Positions 1 to 8,000 of a DNA stretch of 8,457 nucleotides are shown one piece after another; position 1 is the stretch's first letter; each line of letters begins with the position of its first letter. The DNA is from Bacteroidota bacterium (GTDB lineage Bacteria > Bacteroidota > Ignavibacteria > UBA10030 > UBA8401): NCBI GenBank assembly GCA_025355705.1, contig JANXZD010000075.1, forward strand, positions 1 to 8,457, read 5' to 3'. Under the pieces are notes generated by a model. The model was not told where the DNA came from. It worked only from the letters and a program-made list of their open reading frames with translations, and did no database searches. The position numbers and the translations under genes are program-made.

Positions 1-495
1 GTATACTGTATCGTAGAAACATTTGTTCCCGCGCCGGACTTTAATGATGCTTCAAATGCAGGTTTTAGAAAATTATTCCAATACATTACTGGAAATAATC
101 GTTCAAAAAAGAGTATCGAAATGACCGCACCGGTCACCGCATCGCGATCAGAAAAAATTGAAATGACCGCGCCGGTTACCTCAACAAAAACATCTGATGG
201 TTATGTGATTGGCTTTGTTATGCCTGAAGGATTTACCTCCGAAACAACCCCCACGCCGAATGACTCAACGCTAAAGATCCGTGAAGTCCCTGCTCGAAAA
301 ATTGCTGTGATCCGTTTTTCCGGTCGATGGAGTTCTTCGTTGATGGATGAGCATGAACAAGAACTGAAACAGTGGATTTCGAAAAATAAATATTTGCCAA
401 TCGGACAAACAGTCATCGCCCGCTACGATCCTCCCTTTATGCCTTGGTTCTTACGAAGGAATGAGATACAAATTGAAATAGAATCGCAAAGATAA
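1..495 (+). CDS. SOUL/HBP-family haem-binding protein, 5' end missing
   Basis: The reading frame is open from the first base of the window to the TAA at 493-495, so this is the C-terminal 164 residues of a longer protein; bacterial SOUL proteins are usually around 200 residues. Recognition rests on the family signature IEMTAPVT, which occurs twice (near codons 40 and 54), on the GYVIGFVMP segment, and on the closing RYDPPFMPWFLRRNEI block, all typical of the SOUL haem-binding fold. The ATG at 121 lies inside the first IEMTAPVT copy and is not a real start, because family-like sequence (for example FRKLFQYI) continues upstream in the same frame. Family members bind haem or tetrapyrroles; the role in bacteria is poorly defined. 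The two IEMTAPVT copies are normal for the family, not a fresh duplication. It is separated by 226 bases from the next gene and is probably not part of that transcription unit. Whether a signal peptide exists cannot be seen. Confidence 0.9.
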   Translation, partial: VYCIVETFVPAPDFNDASNAGFRKLFQYITGNNRSKKSIEMTAPVTASRSEKIEMTAPVTSTKTSDGYVIGFVMPEGFTSETTPTPNDSTLKIREVPARKIAVIRFSGRWSSSLMDEHEQELKQWISKNKYLPIGQTVIARYDPPFMPWFLRRNEIQIEIESQR

Positions 496-526
496 ATTTA
501 GATGATAATAAAATATGTGGATGTTT

Positions 527-558
527 TGATAATGGTAAATTGATCATTTCGATTATCA
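527..558. repeat. Weak inverted repeat downstream of the SOUL gene
   Basis: TGATAAT at 527-533 is complementary to ATTATCA at 552-558, with the small palindrome TGATCA (541-546) in the loop. The stem is only seven A/T-rich pairs and no T-run follows it directly. It could be a weak terminator for the SOUL gene or an operator-like site, but it could also arise by chance in AT-rich DNA. Confidence 0.25.
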
Positions 559-648
559 TTGATTAAAAATGAAAAATTAAAATGAGATAATTTTGTCGCT
601 TTTGAAATTCACTCCTACCATTTTTTTTATTTTCCATCACCTATACAA

Positions 649-677
649 TTGCTAAGCATATCGTTATTCGTTATTAT
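649..677 (+). promoter_or_regulatory. Possible sigma70-like promoter for the secreted-protein cluster
   Basis: TTGCTA (649-654) and TATTAT (672-677) are separated by exactly 17 bases and match the sigma70 -35 and -10 consensus at four and five of six positions. Transcription would begin near 684, leaving a leader of about 38 bases before the ATG at 722. The host's main sigma factor may prefer a different consensus, so this is tentative. Confidence 0.35.
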
Positions 678-721
678 TGTAACATCTGCTCCCCTCTCTT
701 TTGTCATTATAAGATCCTATC

Positions 722-1861
722 ATGAGAAAGTATTTTAGAATCGGTGGATTCATATCCACTCTCCTCATTATCAATACACTTCTGTTGTATTCTCAAAGTC
801 AAGAAGTTGATGTCATATATCTAAAAAACGGAAAAATCATTTCGGGAAAAATCGTTGAACGAATTCCTGACAAAACAGTAGTGATCGAAACAAAAGATGG
901 AATTGAATTTGTTGATTACGTTGACATCAAACGCATCCAACAAGAATTCATACCAAAGATCGAAGGTATTACACCAAACTCCGGTACAGCAGGAACAACG
1001 GTATCGCTGACCGGTTCATTTCCGGCATCGCAGCCGAAGGATGCCGCAGTGTTCTTTGGAGAGGTGCAGGCCGATATACTTCTTTGGGGAAAAACAAAGA
1101 TCGAAGTGAGCGTGCCCGAGATAGAACCAAAGGATTATGTGATTTCATTGCAGCTCGGGACTCAAAAAGATTTCGCCCGTATTGCTTATACCGTCACAAC
1201 AAAAATTGAACGAACGAGAATTCAAAAGAGGACCCCACAAAGGGAAATTGCCCCTGTCGTTCAAGAAGAGGGATATAACACGGGTGGGTTTTGGATGGAC
1301 ATTGGATATACGATGCCGCTCGGTGACTACGGAAAGGCAGAAGGACCCAACAGTGGATATGCCAAAAAAGGATTCGGTGTAGGATTCGAAGGAAGAATCC
1401 ATTTATCTCGTAATTTTTTCCTTCCGATGAATTTTCACGTTACGTATTTATCTTATAACATTGATGAACTGCAAAAGCAGATTCCCGTAACAATCTCATC
1501 AGAAGGGAAGAGCCATGGATTGATATGGTTCACTGTCGGATTGGGATTTGCAATCCATTTATCCTCTTCCACGTACCTCTTTGCTTCTTCAGATGTTGGT
1601 CCCACGATGGTGCATCGTCCCGACACAAGATATGGAACAACGTCCTATACACAATATAACGCAGTCAATACGTTCACCGCAGGATATGGATTTATGGGCG
1701 GTATCACATTCTCTGACGATGTTTCATTTGGTTATCGATTTTTTTCTGCGAAAGCCAGACATAAAGTTGAAGTCTCTTTTTCAAATATGTTCGCTCCACA
1801 GGAGATCGAAATCGAACAATTGGCAGAGATCGGTCAGATATACATTTCTTTTTCGTGGTAA
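722..1861 (+). CDS. Exported SH3-like + IPT/TIG + beta-barrel outer-membrane protein
   Basis: The product is 379 residues. An in-frame TAA at 710-712 makes the ATG at 722 the only reasonable start, although no Shine-Dalgarno sequence precedes it. Residues 1-24 form a signal peptide (MRK, then a Leu/Ile-rich core) with cleavage before Gln25 or Gln27. Residues 29-75 look like a small SH3-like beta module (the VIYLKNGKIISGKIVE pattern and a DGIEFVDY turn), a form I associate with Bacteroidetes envelope proteins. Residues 78-158 are an IPT/TIG immunoglobulin-like domain with the hallmark ITPNSGTAGTTVSLTG. A linker rich in Lys/Arg (161-174) leads to residues 188-379. This part alternates aromatic and Gly-rich strands and ends in ISFSW, whose terminal aromatic residue is typical of BAM-inserted barrels. 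The barrel is inferred from sequence pattern only. The role is unknown; it could be a porin, an anchor or an assembly platform for the exported proteins encoded downstream. Confidence 0.85.
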   Translation: MRKYFRIGGFISTLLIINTLLLYSQSQEVDVIYLKNGKIISGKIVERIPDKTVVIETKDGIEFVDYVDIKRIQQEFIPKIEGITPNSGTAGTTVSLTGSFPASQPKDAAVFFGEVQADILLWGKTKIEVSVPEIEPKDYVISLQLGTQKDFARIAYTVTTKIERTRIQKRTPQREIAPVVQEEGYNTGGFWMDIGYTMPLGDYGKAEGPNSGYAKKGFGVGFEGRIHLSRNFFLPMNFHVTYLSYNIDELQKQIPVTISSEGKSHGLIWFTVGLGFAIHLSSSTYLFASSDVGPTMVHRPDTRYGTTSYTQYNAVNTFTAGYGFMGGITFSDDVSFGYRFFSAKARHKVEVSFSNMFAPQEIEIEQLAEIGQIYISFSW

Positions 1862-1895
1862 TAGCATGAATCCGTGACCACATTTTGGAGGGCGC

Positions 1896-2396
1896 ATGAA
1901 AAAAATCTTCTCAATTTCTTTTCTCTTCTTCTGCTTTGTTCTCAATAGTTATTCACAAGACCAAACCCGATATGCGATCACTACTGTTGAACAAACCGGT
2001 GATCTCATCATTATAACATATAAACATATGCCTGTCGGAGATGAATCGGATGCTGACTATGATGTGTCGGTTCGTTTGACCCGTGAGACTGACAAAAATT
2101 TCAATATCAAAATGACAAATGCAAAAGGGGATATCGGGGACGGTAAGTTTGTTGGCAACAATCGCCGCATTCTTTGGGCTTATAAAAAGCAATTACCCAA
2201 AGGACTTCCGTTTGATGATATTGAATTTGAATTGACCATAACGAAAAACGAAGGAATTCCGGGCTGGGTTTGGTATACCGGCGGCGCAGCAGCAATTGGA
2301 GCGGGAACATTTTTTTACTTGTCAAAACAAAAAGAAGAAAACACCGGGAGTGTTAGCACTGTACTTCCCGGTCCGCCAATAGGCCGACCGTATTAG
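1896..2396 (+). CDS. Small exported protein with C-terminal transmembrane anchor
   Basis: The product is 166 residues. GGAGGG at 1887-1892 lies just upstream of the ATG. Residues 1-20 form a signal peptide with cleavage SYS|Q21. Residues 24-115 are beta-rich and carry the pattern GDIGDGKFVGNNRRILW followed by LPFDDIEFELT. This resembles a small immunoglobulin-like domain found in Bacteroidetes exported proteins, where a GDxG...G.N..I.W core is followed by a short hydrophobic strand; I cannot assign a named family. Residues 121-142 (IPGWVWYTGG, then an Ala/Gly-rich stretch) form one predicted membrane helix, followed by KQKEE and a Pro/Gly-rich tail, so the domain would face the periplasm. The Cys in the signal core is not in a lipobox. 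The gene lies 34 bases after the barrel gene and 22 bases before the caspase gene, suggesting an accessory or tethering protein for this cluster. The function is unrecognised. Confidence 0.82.
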   Translation: MKKIFSISFLFFCFVLNSYSQDQTRYAITTVEQTGDLIIITYKHMPVGDESDADYDVSVRLTRETDKNFNIKMTNAKGDIGDGKFVGNNRRILWAYKKQLPKGLPFDDIEFELTITKNEGIPGWVWYTGGAAAIGAGTFFYLSKQKEENTGSVSTVLPGPPIGRPY

Positions 2397-2418
2397 ATAT
2401 TTTAGCATTGGAGGGGTT

Positions 2419-4206
2419 ATGAAAAAATTATTCTTTCTTTCCGCCATTGGCTTTGTGCTGATTGCGAATATTGCGCAGGCACAGGTAAAATTCAAAGTAG
2501 GAAGAATCGGAAAAGAAGAACAAACCTTGCCGGCTGCACCAACCACCGGTCCAGCTGATCTGGTTGCTCAATTATCATTTAAAGATGAAAATGGGAACGG
2601 GATCATTGAGAACCGCGAGAAAGCGGCCGTGATAGTAAAGATCACCAATAAAGGAATTGGAAATGCCGAACAGATCAAAGTTTCTCTGGTTGAGGATTCA
2701 AACACACCTGATAAATATATCTATGTGGATAAACCGAAGATCATTGAGATCATCCGACCGAAGCAGGAAGTAACAGTAGTGTTCAATATATTGGCGGGAA
2801 AAAATGTCAAGACTGCGGTGCGAAAGTTTGCGATAACCGGAGAAGAGAAAAACCAGTATGACATGGAAACAGCCTATCTTGAATTGAGCACTCAGGAATT
2901 TGGACCTCCCAAACTCAATTTTTCCGGAATCGAGATCATTGAAAATAATCCAAAATTAGGCATTCAATTATATCCTAAAAAAAATGATGGACTGCTGCAA
3001 AAAGGTGAAAAAGTAGAAGTGAGAGTTACTGTTCAGAACATTGGTCTATCCAAGGCAAATAAAGTACGCTATATAGTTACTACAAATTCGCCGAACATTC
3101 TCTTGGAAAAAGAGCAAGGAGAGATCGGTGATCTGAAATCCGGCGAACTGGTGGATTTATCGTTTGTCTTAAGTCCAACGCCTCGGTTTTCAGGAACCGG
3201 TGATTTGCCAGTATTTTTATCCCTTGAAGATGCTGATAAGGATGCGATTGTTTCGAATATTCAACTCCCGATTCAATTGGATCAAAAACCTGCGGTTGCC
3301 AAGATCCTTGCGGTTGAAGCGAAGCCGTCTCAGCAGCGATCGGTTACAGTGATCAAGACAGGACCGAAAAATACAACCGGAAACTTTGTTGATATACAAG
3401 ATGTGAAGCCGTCAAAAACGAAGAACCCGAATGCAGTTGCAGTTGTCATCGGTGTTGAGAATTACGATAAGATCGTCCGTGCTCCGTACGCAACAAACGA
3501 TGCCGAGATCATGCAGCGGTATTTTGAGAATCGTTTCGGAATCGATCATGATAAGATTCTTTTTTATACAAACAATAAGGTGAATGGAATTTTCTTTAAG
3601 AAGATGTTCGATCCTGAAAAAGGTGAATTGCGGGAATTGATCGGTAACAAACCGGAGGAGATCGACGTCTACGTGTTCTATTCAGGGCATGGTATCCCGA
3701 ACAAAAACGCTGACCAGACATTCTTATTTCCGTCCGACGGTGACATACGATTCCTGGAAGAATATGGATATCCAATTTCAAAGTTCTATGAGAATCTGAA
3801 TAAATTGAATACACGTTCGGTCACTGTGATTCTCGATGCATGTTTCAGCGGAGCATCACGCGGTACGGGAATGTACAAGGAAGAGAACTTGATCTCGGCA
3901 AAAGGGATAAAATTAAAAGTGACAAAACCGTGGACGGCTTATAAGAATTTTATTGTGATCAATTCCTCCAGCGGAGAAGAGACATCGCTTGGTAATGATC
4001 AGACAGAGACCGGATTATTTACCTATTATTTTACCGCCGGATTGCGTGGTGAAGCGGATAAGAACAAGGATGGAGAGATCACGCTCGGCGAATTGAAACA
4101 GTATGTTGAAGAAAACCTGATACCGGCTGCACGCAGGATCAGCGGTACACAAACACCTGAATTTTACGGTGATCCTAATAAAGTACTTGTGAGATACGAA
4201 CGATGA
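2419..4206 (+). CDS. Exported caspase-fold (peptidase C14) protease with CARDB-like and EF-hand-like modules
   Basis: The product is 595 residues and starts after GGAGG at 2410-2414. Residues 1-21 form a signal peptide with cleavage AQA|Q22. Two CARDB/Ig-like domains follow (about 47-160 and 165-290). Each begins with an acidic or Gly turn and a strand ending in N.G.(G/S).A (KITNKGIGNA, VQNIGLSKAN). The first turn, D56 to E67, matches an EF-hand loop. A linker (about 291-335) leads to the C14 domain (337-595): the opening strand AVAVVIGVENY, catalytic His424 in YSGHG, and catalytic Cys475 in DACFSG. Asp473, two residues before the Cys, is the position that gives metacaspases and orthocaspases Arg/Lys specificity, so basic-residue cleavage is likely; this is an inference from the family. 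A second, perfect EF-hand loop (D547-E558, ITLGEL) lies near the C-terminus. Both dyad residues are intact, so an active protease is expected. It acts outside the cytoplasm, and the stop codon overlaps the DUF4384 gene. Confidence 0.93.
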   Translation: MKKLFFLSAIGFVLIANIAQAQVKFKVGRIGKEEQTLPAAPTTGPADLVAQLSFKDENGNGIIENREKAAVIVKITNKGIGNAEQIKVSLVEDSNTPDKYIYVDKPKIIEIIRPKQEVTVVFNILAGKNVKTAVRKFAITGEEKNQYDMETAYLELSTQEFGPPKLNFSGIEIIENNPKLGIQLYPKKNDGLLQKGEKVEVRVTVQNIGLSKANKVRYIVTTNSPNILLEKEQGEIGDLKSGELVDLSFVLSPTPRFSGTGDLPVFLSLEDADKDAIVSNIQLPIQLDQKPAVAKILAVEAKPSQQRSVTVIKTGPKNTTGNFVDIQDVKPSKTKNPNAVAVVIGVENYDKIVRAPYATNDAEIMQRYFENRFGIDHDKILFYTNNKVNGIFFKKMFDPEKGELRELIGNKPEEIDVYVFYSGHGIPNKNADQTFLFPSDGDIRFLEEYGYPISKFYENLNKLNTRSVTVILDACFSGASRGTGMYKEENLISAKGIKLKVTKPWTAYKNFIVINSSSGEETSLGNDQTETGLFTYYFTAGLRGEADKNKDGEITLGELKQYVEENLIPAARRISGTQTPEFYGDPNKVLVRYER

Positions 4207-5030
4207 AGAACAATCTATTTATCTTTTTTCTCATGTTATCTTTTTCTCTTTACGCTCAGGAAAAAGGAATGTGGGTAAAAGGGAAAGCATCGGTCTTTGG
4301 TACAGATTTCGGAAAGATGCAGATTGATGCAGTAAAACGTGCCCGCGCTGATGGTTTGAATCAGGCGGGCATTGTCGTCTCTGCTTCTTCATATCGCGTG
4401 CAGACTGAAACGAACAAAGCGATGAATGATTATTACAGTCAGTTCACCGAAGCGACCTCACGCGGGATCATCATTAAGGAACGGAATATCAAGATCTCTG
4501 ATCCGGTACGCGTTTCAAAAGCATCTGCAAAAGATGAAAGAATTTTCCAGATCGATGCGGAACTGGAAGCATTGGTTATCATCCCTGAAGGTTCAACTGA
4601 CCCCGGTTTTTCCGTACACGTACAGACAAAACGAACATCCTACAGGGAGACAGAACCGATTCAATTGGAGATTACAGCATCAAAGGATGGATTCGTCACC
4701 ATTTTTCATGTGAAGAATGACACTATCCAAATCCCTTTTCCCAATGGATTAAGTAAGAACAATAAAATACAAGCAAAAAAAAGATTCAACTTTCCAAGTG
4801 ATTATGAACTGTATCTTACCGTTGATGGGAATGAAAAGAGTTCCAACGAAGAGTTCATCGTCGTTGTGACAAAAGAAGAATTTCCGGTGATGGAGATGGG
4901 CGATGTGAAGATCATCGGCGATGAACTGATATTGCCGAAATTAACATTGACCGAATTATCACGATGGCTTGCAGAAATCCCGTTGAACCAGCGCACGATG
5001 GATCATAAAATCTTAACCGTCGTAAAATAA
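4203..5030 (+). CDS. Exported LPP20-like / DUF4384 domain protein, coupled to the caspase gene
   Basis: The product is 275 residues. Its ATG overlaps the TGA of the caspase gene (ATGA, 4203-4206), implying translational coupling. The signal peptide is residues 1-18 with cleavage LYA|Q19; there is no lipobox Cys. Residues 22-128 (MWVKGKASV, AVKRARADGLNQAG, a central helix-rich part, then FQIDAELEALVII) resemble the LPP20/FlgO-like fold, with moderate confidence. Residues about 137-232 fit DUF4384: SVHVQTKRTSYRETEPIQL, then SKDGFVTIFHV, an IPFPNG turn, NNKIQAKKRFNFP, and closing strands ending VVVTKEEFP. The remaining C-terminal part is helical. In many bacteria DUF4384 is found fused to, or encoded next to, caspase-like domains. 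Here the two are separate but coupled, so this is probably a partner, inhibitor or targeting subunit of the protease. DUF4384 has no established biochemical activity. Confidence 0.87.
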   Translation: MKNNLFIFFLMLSFSLYAQEKGMWVKGKASVFGTDFGKMQIDAVKRARADGLNQAGIVVSASSYRVQTETNKAMNDYYSQFTEATSRGIIIKERNIKISDPVRVSKASAKDERIFQIDAELEALVIIPEGSTDPGFSVHVQTKRTSYRETEPIQLEITASKDGFVTIFHVKNDTIQIPFPNGLSKNNKIQAKKRFNFPSDYELYLTVDGNEKSSNEEFIVVVTKEEFPVMEMGDVKIIGDELILPKLTLTELSRWLAEIPLNQRTMDHKILTVVK

Positions 5031-5063
5031 ATAAAAACACCGTTGCCTTATATTGTTATTTGC

Positions 5064-5069
5064 GGAGAG
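5064..5069 (+). promoter_or_regulatory. Shine-Dalgarno site fixing the start of the giant repeat protein
   Basis: GGAGAG lies six bases before the ATG at 5076, and MKK plus a hydrophobic core follows at once. Together these select this start. The gene runs beyond the window, so its frame can only be confirmed by reading through to the end. Confidence 0.65.
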
Positions 5070-5075
5070 AGTGGT

Positions 5076-8000
5076 ATGAAAAAAATTCTTTTTCTCTTTC
5101 TTCTTCCAATTATTTTAATTGCACAGCGTCCTACATTAAGCGATGTAACCTTTTACGGAGGGACAGGAGATCAGCGTGCATCGGGAGTCATACTTAAAAA
5201 TAGTAATATCTATATTTCCGGTGCTGATGCGGCTATACTCACAGGACAATCGCTAGCGATGAGTTATTCATTGCCCGTTTCGAGTGTTTCAACGCCCGCT
5301 TGGGCTGTGCGGTGGCCAAATAAATCGACAATCTCTCCCGACGTGGAACAATTTGCCGGTGTGACGGCGACATATGATGGAGTGTATTTCCCAGGATGGA
5401 GTTATTCTCAAACGTCTGATGGTGTAGGAAGTAAAGAAAGCAAATCCGTATTTGTCAAATTTCCATTTGGCGGAGGAACAGGATTGGATGTTGCGGGATG
5501 TACCTGGTACAGTCATTCAAATTTTTTTCCATACACTGGTGGTGAGGGTTTTGGTGCAACATCAAGCTCTTTTGAAAATGGAAGATCGTATCTCTATGCC
5601 GCCGGATGGGGTGAACCGGGTTTCGGCGGTGCAGCGTATATCGTTGCAAAGTACGATACTCTAGGAAATTTACTGAAAGCGGCAACAGATACATCGGTCG
5701 GGGTAAAATTTTCTGGGGGTATCATACCATCGGGTGGAGGTTCATCGTACGGTTTTGGTATTACCTCTCTGAATGGAAATATTTTTGCCTCTGGATTTAG
5801 TGGATGGGCGGTGGAAAGTGATAAAGACACTGCCATGAAGCCTACCATTTGGAAGTATGACCAGAACCTTATTTTACAGCAGCGATTCAAGGGGACTAAT
5901 TCTGGTATTTATTATGCGATTGCCAATGACGGCAGTTCACTATACGCTGTTGGATATGCCAACAATTCAATAAACAAAGAAGACTTCCTGATTGTGAAGC
6001 TTGATGCGAACGGAAATATTCTTTGGAGAAGAACGTACGGCGGCGGCAATTCTGATATTTTAAAAACAGTGATGACATCCGGTTCAAGAATATTTGCTGC
6101 CGGATCAACGAAAAGCTTTAGTGCCGGCGGGGCAGATGCAATATTAATGGAACTGAATCCTTCCAATGGTGATACACTCTATACAATTACATATGGAGGG
6201 ACGCAAGACGATATTGGTAATGGTCTTTCAATAAGTGGAACCGATCTCTATCTGGTTGGTGAATCGAAGAGTTATGCAAACGGTGGTAACGTAGTAGGGC
6301 AAAATGATGTGATGATTTTAAAATATAAATTTCAATCATCTCCACCCGCCATAACCGATTTTTCACCTAAATCTGGTTCTGTCGGTACAACATTAACAAT
6401 CACGGGAACAAACTTCAGTAATATCGCCGCGGAAAATATGGTGTATTTAGGTGCCGTCAAAGCAACAGTGACTGCCGCAACTGCAACACAACTGACGGTC
6501 ACCGTTCCGACGGGAGCAACATATCAGCCGATCACCGTGACGGTGAATGGATTGACGGCGTATTCAAGTAAGCCGTTTATTATTACATTTCCAAGTTCGC
6601 AGGTAATTGACACAACAGTATATGCAACGAAAGTAGATTTCAACACAGGGGCTGGTCCTGAGCATGTGGCAATCGGTGACATCGATGGAGACGGTAAACC
6701 GGATATGTCTGTTACAAACTGGAACAGTAATACTATTTCTGTTTTTAGGAATACCAGCACTTCTGGCTCCATCATAGCAAGTTCATTCGGAACTAAGGTT
6801 GATTTCACTGCCGGAACATATCCTTATGGAATTGTTTCGAGTGATATTGATGGAGATGGTAAACTTGATCTCGTTGTTGTCAATTATGGCAGCAATACGT
6901 TTTCTGTATTCCGAAACACCAGCAGTTTTGGATCATTGACAACTGGTTCATTGGCGGCAACTGTTGAATTCGCGACAGGAGCGAGTCCTAATACTGTTGC
7001 TGTTGGCGATCTTGACGGGGACGGTAAACCGGATGTCGCTGTTGTAAACGCTGGAAGCAATTCGGTTTCAATTTTTAGAAATATAAGTACGTCCGGTTCG
7101 ATTACTATAGGCTCGTTTGCTGCCAAGGTTGATTTTATCACAGGGACTAATCCTGAAGGTATTGCGATTGGTGACATTGATGGAGATGGCAAACCGGATC
7201 TATCAGTTACAAACTATAATAGCAATACCGTCTCAGTATTCAGAAATACCAGCACAGCAGGTTCCATTACAACAAGTTCATTTGCTCCAAAAGTGGATTT
7301 TGTAACCGGTTCGAAGCCACACTCTGTTGCGATAGGTGACCTTGATGGAGATAGCAAACTGGATTTAGCGATTGCTAATCTTGCGGGAAGCACTGTTTCT
7401 ATCTTCAAAAATACCAGTACGTCCGGATCAATTTCAGCTGGGTCTTTCGCTGCAAAAATTGACTTCACAACTGGAGCAACTCCATACACAATTGTCATCG
7501 GCGCTATTGATGGCGATACCAAACTGGATTTGGTCGTCACAAACAATGGGAGCAATACTGTTTCTATTTTTAGGAACACCAGTACCTCCGGAACAATTAC
7601 ATCTGGTTCATTCGCATCAAAGGTTGATTTTTCCACTGGGACAGTGCCGTACGGTATTGCTATGGGGGATATTGATGGAGATGGTAAAACCGATCTTGCT
7701 GTTGCAAACCAAACAGGTAGTTCCGTCTCGGTGCTTCGAAATACTATTGGTTCGAATGCTCTTCTTCCGTCGATATCTTCATTCACACCGTCATCAAGTG
7801 TCGTTGGATCATCGCTAACAATCAATGGAACGAATTTCGGCGCAACGCAAGGAACAAGTACAGTAACCTTTGGTTCGTTTGCGGGAACGGTGACGAGTTG
7901 GAGTGCAACGCAGATTATCGTAACAGTTCCTTCTCTGCCTCCGGCACCGTATACAATTTCAGTAACGACAACTGCAGGGATCGCTAATTCGTCAACTCAA

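Larger units (their letters stand above)
496..721. other. AT-rich intergenic region between the SOUL gene and the secreted-protein cluster
   Basis: This 226-base gap contains no convincing coding frame. It holds an imperfect AT-rich inverted repeat (527-558), a run of eight T residues at 621-628, and a sigma70-like promoter candidate at 649-677. It also contains TAATTTTG at 588-595, which fits the Bacteroidetes -7 consensus TAnnTTTG, but the nearest upstream TTG (559-561) is too far away for a good match. The gap probably separates two transcription units. Confidence 0.6.

Noticed and set aside
121..200. Repeated IEMTAPVT motif in the SOUL protein as a recent duplication
   Set aside because: Two such motifs are common in SOUL-family proteins, so the repeat is a family trait.
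588..595. Bacteroidetes-type -7 promoter element TAATTTTG
   Set aside because: The octamer fits TAnnTTTG, but no TTG lies at the expected distance upstream, and chance matches are frequent in AT-rich DNA.
1548..1877. 109-codon plus-strand frame overlapping the end of the barrel gene
   Set aside because: It is out of frame with a well-supported gene, has no ribosome site or domain-like pattern, and is a shadow frame.
1896..1955. Lipoprotein signal in the small exported protein (Cys13)
   Set aside because: The Cys sits in FLFFCFV, which lacks the small residues required before a lipobox Cys; SYS|Q is a better signal peptidase I site.
6524..7192. Minus-strand open frames of 94 and 102 codons
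   Set aside because: These are antisense shadows of the same coding repeats; the plus frame has signal peptide, domains and an unbroken 3.4-kb length.
6633..7754. Regular tandem repeats that could suggest a CRISPR array or satellite
   Set aside because: The 165-base period preserves the reading frame and encodes FG-GAP-like units; there are no short identical repeats with unique spacers.
7214..7825. 203-codon open frame on the minus strand
   Set aside because: It lies antisense to the 165-bp repeat array, repeats with the same period, and has no credible start context. It is a shadow of the FG-GAP repeats.
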